Shown here one piece after another: positions 31,109 to 36,648 of a stretch of DNA of 36,648 nucleotides. The notes under the pieces were generated by a model, which worked only from the letters and a program-made list of their open reading frames with translations, was not told the origin of the DNA and ran no database searches. Each line of letters starts with the position of its first letter. The stretch's first letter is position 1. A program made the position numbers and the translations under genes. This stretch comes from Acaryochloridaceae cyanobacterium RU_4_10 (GTDB taxonomy: Bacteria; Cyanobacteriota; Cyanobacteriia; Thermosynechococcales; Thermosynechococcaceae): the NCBI GenBank assembly GCA_012032135.1, contig JAAURS010000003.1:1-36648 (forward strand). The letters are read 5' to 3'.

Positions 31109-31807
31109 CTAAGCTTTCATCCGTCCGCGTGCTTTGAACCACGTTGAAAACAAAACCAACGCCCCCGTCAACCCCAATGCGCCCAATAAAGGCCAAAGAT
31201 TGCCCGTAGATAACGCCTTAAAACTAGAACTGCCAATTAATACAAACGGCAACACGCTAGGAACCGTACCCAACGTTGTCCCTATCAAATAGTCGCGAAA
31301 CCGAATGGAGGTGAGGCCAGCGGCGAAGTTTACGATGCCATAGGGCATAACGGGAATCAACCGAATGGCAAACATATAAAACAATCCACCCCGATGAATT
31401 TCTGCATCCATGTCTTGCCATCGCCCAGCCAGTCGCTTTTCCATCACAGGACGTCCGATGGTGCGGGAGAAGAGAAATGCGATCGCAGCGGCCACAACAG
31501 CTCCCACACTGGTCCAGACAATCCCCAACCAAGGCCCAAACAGCAGTCCACCGGAGATATTCAGGGGTGTTGAGGGTAATAGGGCAAGGGTTCCAAATGC
31601 ATACAGCGTGACATAGCAAAGCGGTCCCCAAAATCCAGCCTGTCGAATCAAGGTTTGAAGTTGTTCTGGTTTGTAACCGCCTAAGGCATGAATGCCCAGC
31701 CATGTGATGAGCAGACAGGCAACGGCAAGAAGTATCCAGATGATGTGTTGTTTAGACAGCGGGAAGCGTTTCATTATGGGAAAGCTTGAGCGGGCGGATT
31801 CAGGCAC
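31109..31807 (-). CDS. TVP38/TMEM64 (SNARE-associated/DedA-like) membrane protein
   Basis: ISGGLLFGPWLGIVWTSVGAVVAAAIAFLFSRTIGR, FAIRLIPVMPYGIVNFAAGLTSIRFRDYLIGT. Confidence 0.93.
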   Translation of the reverse strand: MPESARSSFPIMKRFPLSKQHIIWILLAVACLLITWLGIHALGGYKPEQLQTLIRQAGFWGPLCYVTLYAFGTLALLPSTPLNISGGLLFGPWLGIVWTSVGAVVAAAIAFLFSRTIGRPVMEKRLAGRWQDMDAEIHRGGLFYMFAIRLIPVMPYGIVNFAAGLTSIRFRDYLIGTTLGTVPSVLPFVLIGSSSFKALSTGNLWPLLGALGLTGALVLFSTWFKARGRMKA

Positions 31808-31909
31808 TCATAGTTTACTAGTAAAGCCAAAAAGTGACACAGAATAACAAAAATGTCATGACATTGTCGGGCATTTGTGTTAGGGTGAATTTACAAAGAA
31901 AGTAAAGCT

Positions 31910-32200
31910 ATGGCGACAACTCAAACTCGTTCCGAAAAACTGGATTTGCGACTGACGCCTGCCGCTAAGCAAAAGCTCTACCGTGCTGCTGCTGCTGCCC
32001 ACCGTTCTGTCAGCGACTTTGTGCTCGAAAGTGCTTTGGCGCGAGCAGATGAAACACTGGCGGATCGGCAACATTTTGGGCTGGATGCCGAACAATGGGC
32101 TGCTTTCATGGACGCGCTCGATGCACCGCCCCGTCGTCACGAGCGCATGGAACGTCTGCTGAACGAGCCGAGCATCTTTGATCGACAGACTTCGACATGA
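31910..32200 (+). CDS. DUF1778 (TacA-like RHH) antitoxin
   Basis: KLDLRLTPAAKQKLYRAAAAAHRSVSDFVLESALARADETLADRQHFGLDAEQWAAFMDALDAPP; overlaps the GNAT toxin gene. Confidence 0.93.
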   Translation: MATTQTRSEKLDLRLTPAAKQKLYRAAAAAHRSVSDFVLESALARADETLADRQHFGLDAEQWAAFMDALDAPPRRHERMERLLNEPSIFDRQTST

Positions 32201-32697
32201 CGGTTCTCAGCATTGAGAAGCTGGATCGTCGTCATGCGGTAGAGCAATTCGACTGCGGTGAGGAATCTCTCAATCGTTTTTTGATCCAGTTTGCGTATTC
32301 CAATCAGCAGGCTAATGCTTCAAAGACCTATGTGGGTCTGGCAGATAACGACATCATTGGGTTCTATACGCTCGTGGTGGGCGAGGTGTCCTATGATGAC
32401 GCGCCAGCCCCTTTTTCAATCGCTCTGGCGCGTCATCCGGTGCCACTGATGTTGTTGGCGCGGTTGGCGGTTAGCCGGACGTGGCAAGGTAAGGGAGTCG
32501 GAGCGGGTTTACTGAAGGACGCAATGCAGCGCACGTTACAGGCTGCTGATATTGTTAGCATTCGCGCTATAACCACCCATGCAAAAAACGACACTGTCCG
32601 CGCTTTCTACGAACATTTTGGATTTATCCAATCTCCGACCGACCCGCTTCATCTCTTTGTCTTAACCAAAGACCTGCGACGGATGACGACAGGTTAA
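32197..32697 (+). CDS. GNAT acetyltransferase toxin (TacT-like)
   Basis: LMLLARLAVSRTWQGKGVGAGLLKDAMQRTLQAADIVSIRAI; 4-bp overlap with DUF1778 antitoxin. Confidence 0.93.
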   Translation: MTVLSIEKLDRRHAVEQFDCGEESLNRFLIQFAYSNQQANASKTYVGLADNDIIGFYTLVVGEVSYDDAPAPFSIALARHPVPLMLLARLAVSRTWQGKGVGAGLLKDAMQRTLQAADIVSIRAITTHAKNDTVRAFYEHFGFIQSPTDPLHLFVLTKDLRRMTTG

Positions 32698-32897
32698 GTC
32701 TGACCTACTACTGCTGCTCTGAACATCGGAGTTGCGATCGGATCGTCCATCGTTTTGTCGAAAGTCTACCCCCACCTATAGGTCTATAACCCTTGACCAG
32801 GCTAAGATCTCATAGCAAAGACTCTACAAAAAAGGGTGTATTCACTCTGGTCGATGACAAGCTTCTTGGCAAAACGTGAGAAAGTATCTAGCCTTGT

Positions 32898-32924
32898 CAA
32901 GCATAGCACTAAGTGCTATGCTTG
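32898..32924. promoter_or_regulatory. 27-bp perfect palindrome upstream of the RelE/XRE module, candidate autoregulatory operator
   Basis: CAAGCATAGCACT-A-AGTGCTATGCTTG. Confidence 0.75.
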
Positions 32925-32941
32925 GATGAAGAGATTATGGT

Positions 32942-33322
32942 ATGAAAATACACAAAACACGATGGTTCGTCCGTTGGGCGCGGAAACAGGGACTTAATGA
33001 TCTTAGTCTTTGCGACGCCGTACGCGAGATGAAGGAGGGGCTTTACGAAGCCGATCTAGGGAGCGGTCTGATCAAAAAGCGGATTGCCCGCCCTGGACAA
33101 GGAAAACGAGGCAGCTTCCGCACACTGATCGCAACCAACAGAGGAAACCGCTGGATTTTCGTCTACGGCTTCTCGAAAAACGAGCGTAGTAACCTTGATA
33201 AGGATGAAGCAGAAGCGTTGAAAAAGTTGGCTTCAGCGCTTCTGTCTCTTACTTCAGAGGCGATGGAGAAGGCTAAAAGTGCTGGTGAATTGATAGAGGT
33301 AAATTGCGATGCGGAAGACTAA
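32942..33322 (+). CDS. Type II toxin, RelE/HigB-like
   Basis: 126 aa; KTRWFVRWARKQGL, GLIKKRIARPGQGKRGSFRTLIA, WIFVYGFSKNERSNLDKDEAEALKKLA. Confidence 0.88.
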   Translation: MKIHKTRWFVRWARKQGLNDLSLCDAVREMKEGLYEADLGSGLIKKRIARPGQGKRGSFRTLIATNRGNRWIFVYGFSKNERSNLDKDEAEALKKLASALLSLTSEAMEKAKSAGELIEVNCDAED

Positions 33323-33623
33323 ATCACCGATTCTTGAAGCTGTGCACGAAACAGCCTCAGGACTGCATAAGGCTGGCGTAATGGATCGAGTCACAATGCG
33401 CGAGTTCGACCAGATATGTTTGCTTCCAGTTGAGCCGCTAGAGCCTGAGCAAATTAAGCAAATCCGCGAAGCCTCAAATGTTAGCCAAGCCGTTTTTGCG
33501 GCTGTGTTAAATACAAGCGTATCAACGGTTCAGAAGTGGGAAATTGGTCAGAAGCGTCCCGCAGGTACCGCTCTTAAACTCCTTCACCTCGTTCAGAAAC
33601 AAGGTCTGGAAAGTATGCTGTGA
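33309..33623 (+). CDS. XRE-family HTH antitoxin
   Basis: IKQIREASNVSQAVFAAVLNTSVSTVQKWEIGQKRPAGTALKLLHL; overlaps the toxin gene. Confidence 0.9.
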   Translation: MRKTKSPILEAVHETASGLHKAGVMDRVTMREFDQICLLPVEPLEPEQIKQIREASNVSQAVFAAVLNTSVSTVQKWEIGQKRPAGTALKLLHLVQKQGLESML

Positions 33624-33954
33624 GGACTCTGAGTGCGAAGCGAAGATCGCCAATCGTTTTGTCGAGAGTTTGCCTATACCCACAGGGCGAACAGCCTTGC
33701 ACTACCGTACTCCATCCCCCACCGACTCAACAAAATGGTTCATTTTGTCAAAGGTTTTGTAGTAGCGCATTTAAAATGCTATCAGGGTGCTATGAGCTGT
33801 ATTCCGCTAGGAAATAAATATTGCTGATCTAGCGGATGCTCTATAGCATCCTATAAACGATAAAAATTGATAACCAAGCCTGCCAAAAAGTCGCATATTA
33901 AAGAACGATCTATAATTTTGTAGTATGCTGATTTACGATTAAATATATAAAAAT

Positions 33955-34953
33955 ATGACATCTAAAGATGCACCTGAGTTTGAAATTTCATCTGTTGGTG
34001 AACTTATAGATCTCGTTGAGCAGACAGGCGAAATAATTGATTACGTTTATCGTGGACAAAGCAGTAAATATGAATTCTTAACAACCTCGCTTGAGCGATA
34101 CGCTTTGACCGATAGAGAAGTTGAAGATCTTGAACAGCTCAATCCAGGTACCAGCTTTCAGGATCCCATTAGTCGTAGGGGATTTCTATGTAATGCAGAA
34201 GGACGTCTATTAAAAACTTATAAAGAGCGAGCACACAATCACCTAGGAAATCTTCCCAGTCCAAAAGATCATCTTGGATGGCTAGCATTGATGCAACATC
34301 ATGGTGCACCAACAAGATTACTTGATGTCACCCGTTCAATATTCGTAGCACTGTATTTTGCAACTCTTCACAACGACAATAGTGACGGGATTGTCTATTC
34401 TATTTATGATTCCGATTGGTTTTATATGTGCGCAGGTAAACAGGCACAACCTGAATATATAACCAAACTTTTCAATCCTGATGGACCTAACGCTACAGAA
34501 CGGGCTAATCGAGTTCTTAGATTGGAGCTTCCACGAAGTACGTATCGTTCGGATGATCCAAAAGCAGTTCCAGGTATTCTTAGAGTTCGGCCTAGACAAC
34601 TGAGCAAAAGACAAATTGCCCAACAGGGTGAGTTCCTAATGCCGATGACGGTAGTTCAATCCTTCGAAGAGAACCTAGAAGCACTGTTTGATCTAAGCGC
34701 ATCGGATTATCTCTTAACCGACGAACAAGTTAAAGCCTTTGAGAAGGACAAACAACTCTATCCATATAAAGCAATGACGCCAGATCCTGTAATGCAACCC
34801 ATTGTAAAATTCAGGATACCTCGAAAGCACTTCCGAACTATAAGAATCACACTTATGCAAATGAATATTACGACTGAATCACTGTTCCCTGATTTTGATG
34901 GCTTTACAAAATCTATGCACGAACTTGTTCAACGTACAAAAGATTTTTATTGA
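33955..34953 (+). CDS. FRG domain-containing protein
   Basis: DYVYRGQSSKYEFLTTSLER ... LALMQHHGAPTRLLDVTRSIFVALYFA. Confidence 0.9.
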   Translation: MTSKDAPEFEISSVGELIDLVEQTGEIIDYVYRGQSSKYEFLTTSLERYALTDREVEDLEQLNPGTSFQDPISRRGFLCNAEGRLLKTYKERAHNHLGNLPSPKDHLGWLALMQHHGAPTRLLDVTRSIFVALYFATLHNDNSDGIVYSIYDSDWFYMCAGKQAQPEYITKLFNPDGPNATERANRVLRLELPRSTYRSDDPKAVPGILRVRPRQLSKRQIAQQGEFLMPMTVVQSFEENLEALFDLSASDYLLTDEQVKAFEKDKQLYPYKAMTPDPVMQPIVKFRIPRKHFRTIRITLMQMNITTESLFPDFDGFTKSMHELVQRTKDFY

Positions 34954-34980
34954 AATAAATTTGACTCAATTGAAAAGTAT

Positions 34981-35023
34981 CGCCAACCTTTAACAAAAGA
35001 GTTTCTTTTGTTAAAGGTTGGCG
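34981..35023 (+). terminator. Strong hairpin downstream of the FRG gene
   Basis: CGCCAACCTTTAACAAAAGA-GTT-TCTTTTGTTAAAGGTTGGCG, perfect 20-bp arms. Confidence 0.75.
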
Positions 35024-35197
35024 AGAACGGGCCTGATTCAAATCTCGAATCTGTGTCGGACTGTAGCGATCACCCTAGCATTTGCTTAAAGTCCGCGATC
35101 GGCTGCATCTTAATCACTGAGCAAGCGCAGAGGGTCTTTTGCCGGAAAGGGAGGAAGGCGATCCCATTTTAGGTTGCAGTATTACGAATGCGATAGC

Positions 35198-35420
35198 TAC
35201 GCACCAAGAGTCCGCAAACTAAAGGGATTGATCGTTTCTGGGGCATCTGGGGTGAAGGTATTGAAAAGGCTGCCTTGAGCGGGTCTGACATCTTGGATAA
35301 CCTGTTGTTGGTATTGAGACACGCGCTGCTTCCAGTTTTGCACTGCATCGGCACTCATTTCGAATTGAGGTGCGACATCTAAACTGGAATGGCGAATGTG
35401 TCTTAGTTCAAGGTCTGAAA
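35198..35420 (-). pseudogene. Probable 3'-end remnant of a cyanobacterial gene
   Basis: Reads HIRHSSLDVAPQFEMSADAVQNWKQRVSQYQQQVIQDVRPAQGSLFNTFTPDAPETINPFSLRTLGA* with protein-like composition but no full-length ORF. Confidence 0.4.
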
Positions 35421-35434
35421 ATAGCGATCATTGT

Positions 35435-36349
35435 TCAGGAGAGTGATCGGACTTGAGATTCAGCATCAGGAGATATCGTGCCCAATCGACGGGTCAATAG
35501 CCGCACGATTAGCGATCGCTCATGCTGTAAACCTTCCTGTAAACCTTCCTGTAAACCTTCCTGCAAACCAACTTTTCTACCCTCCTGAACCCCTCGTTCA
35601 AAACCAAACCGCTCTGCATTGCTTACATACGTCACTTTGCGTTCCTCCTCAAAAGTCTGTAACTCCTGCCAAAACTCTCTCTCAACCGCCTCTGGTAAAA
35701 TCATAACCCAATCGATAAAGCGGTATAAATCCAGAATCTGCTGCCGCTCGTATCCCTTTTCATACAAGGCTTTTGTTAATCTAAATTTCCAGGCTTTACG
35801 ATCTTCACTGCTGCGCTTAGTTTCATGAACCTTCAAATGAGCCATTACAACTGTGGCAAACGGATTATCGCTGGATTCTAACTCTGCTATGCGATTGCGC
35901 CAATCCAACAGCTTCACAGTTCCAAACTCAAAGTTGAGTCGCGAGTCTGGATAATCAGCCCCATAATATTGAGGTCGCCAGCGATCGCTTTCGTCGCACA
36001 GAATGGCCAAGCTGACCGGAATCTGACGGAATAGGTCAAAGATTCTGAGGCTATATACAAACATTCGCTCTTCAAAACCAGATTCTGATTGACTTTGAAC
36101 TTCGAGATGCACAAGTAGCCAAATTTCTTTTCCATCCTTACGCCAAACCTTGACCAATTGATCTGCATACCGCCGTCCTAGTCCGCCTTCTCGGGCAATC
36201 TGAATGAACTCTTTGTCGAGAAATTCATGCGATCGCTCCCAATCAATTAAAGCAGCCGTATTCGGGAAGAAAAACTGCATCGCCTGCGGGAAATATGCCC
36301 TCAAAATATCTTTCCAAGGGCCGTCTAGATCTGCTCTGGGTAATGTCAT
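35435..36349 (-). CDS. Rpn/YhgA-like PD-(D/E)XK family protein with C-terminal GLQEG repeats
   Basis: WKDILRAYFPQAMQFFFP, VWRKDGKEIWLLVHLEVQSQSESGFEERMFVYSLRIFD; (GLQEGLQEGLQEGLQ) tract. Confidence 0.88.
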   Translation of the reverse strand: MTLPRADLDGPWKDILRAYFPQAMQFFFPNTAALIDWERSHEFLDKEFIQIAREGGLGRRYADQLVKVWRKDGKEIWLLVHLEVQSQSESGFEERMFVYSLRIFDLFRQIPVSLAILCDESDRWRPQYYGADYPDSRLNFEFGTVKLLDWRNRIAELESSDNPFATVVMAHLKVHETKRSSEDRKAWKFRLTKALYEKGYERQQILDLYRFIDWVMILPEAVEREFWQELQTFEEERKVTYVSNAERFGFERGVQEGRKVGLQEGLQEGLQEGLQHERSLIVRLLTRRLGTISPDAESQVRSLS

Positions 36350-36420
36350 TCAATTCTTCAAACAACTGCGATTGCTAATGATTGTAATAGCCTAACTGAA
36401 CCTGGCATCCAATGAACTTG

Positions 36421-36498
36421 CGATCGCCCGTGCTGCTGCAAAACTCGTCCGTCCGGGGCAGGTGGTGATTTTGGATGGGGGTACGACGACGCTACAGC
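36421..36498 (+). pseudogene. Fragment resembling the sensor domain of a DeoR-family regulator
   Basis: AIARAAAKLVRPGQVVILDGGTTTLQ; no start and no downstream domain. Confidence 0.45.
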
Positions 36499-36648
36499 CC
36501 ACATTCCGCTCTTCTGGAAGACAAAAAATAATTACGGGTCAGGCCCATGGAGGAGATAGTATCTACGACAACGATCGCAAAAGAACTTGAGAATATGTCG
36601 TCGCTCAGGAGTCAGATTAACAATCTGTTTAACCCCTGAGATCACAAC

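Noticed and set aside
35020-35070. TGATTCAAATCTCGAATC as a tRNA T-arm
   Set aside because: No TTC in a 7-nt loop, and no acceptor, D or anticodon arms upstream.

Overview
A 36.6 kb cyanobacterial chromosomal segment, judged from abundant HIP1-type GCGATCGC/GATCGC sites and cyanobacterial gene content. The most interesting part is the left end (about 1-4605). It reads as a chromosomal integron: an intact integron-type tyrosine recombinase (IntI, 3637-4605, +), diverging from a minus-strand array of cassette ORFs, with two 87-bp attC-like sites (1168-1254, 2565-2651). Both sites have R-box/R'-box ends, imperfectly paired arms and an unpaired G in the same place on the same arm. Between IntI and the cassettes lies a compact array of six tandem ~37-bp hairpins (3303-3551) that I cannot assign to a known class. 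The promoter-distal cassette carries two small genes whose adjoining ends (C-terminus of one, N-terminus of the next) share the motif G-D-x-I-x-Q-x-G-x-F-x-x-G-V, which suggests a partner-recognition or amyloid-like signalling pair. The middle contains housekeeping genes: RNB exoribonuclease, phoU, gpsA, Crp-family regulator, cyclophilin, murI, an EF-G paralogue and a TPR protein. It also contains a guanidine uptake and hydrolysis locus: GdmH-like Ni hydrolase, HypA/HypB-like accessory proteins and a NitT/TauT-type ABC importer. That importer is preceded by a canonical-looking NtcA promoter and a probable guanidine-I (ykkC) riboswitch. The right end has gntK/gnd, an HTH-TPR-periplasmic-binding-like protein, SRAP, DUF760, a class II GATase, a TVP38 protein, two type II toxin-antitoxin modules, an FRG-domain protein, an Rpn-like nuclease and gene remnants. 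Several conserved genes are broken by single-base shifts, mostly at homopolymers, which looks more like sequencing error than real gene decay.
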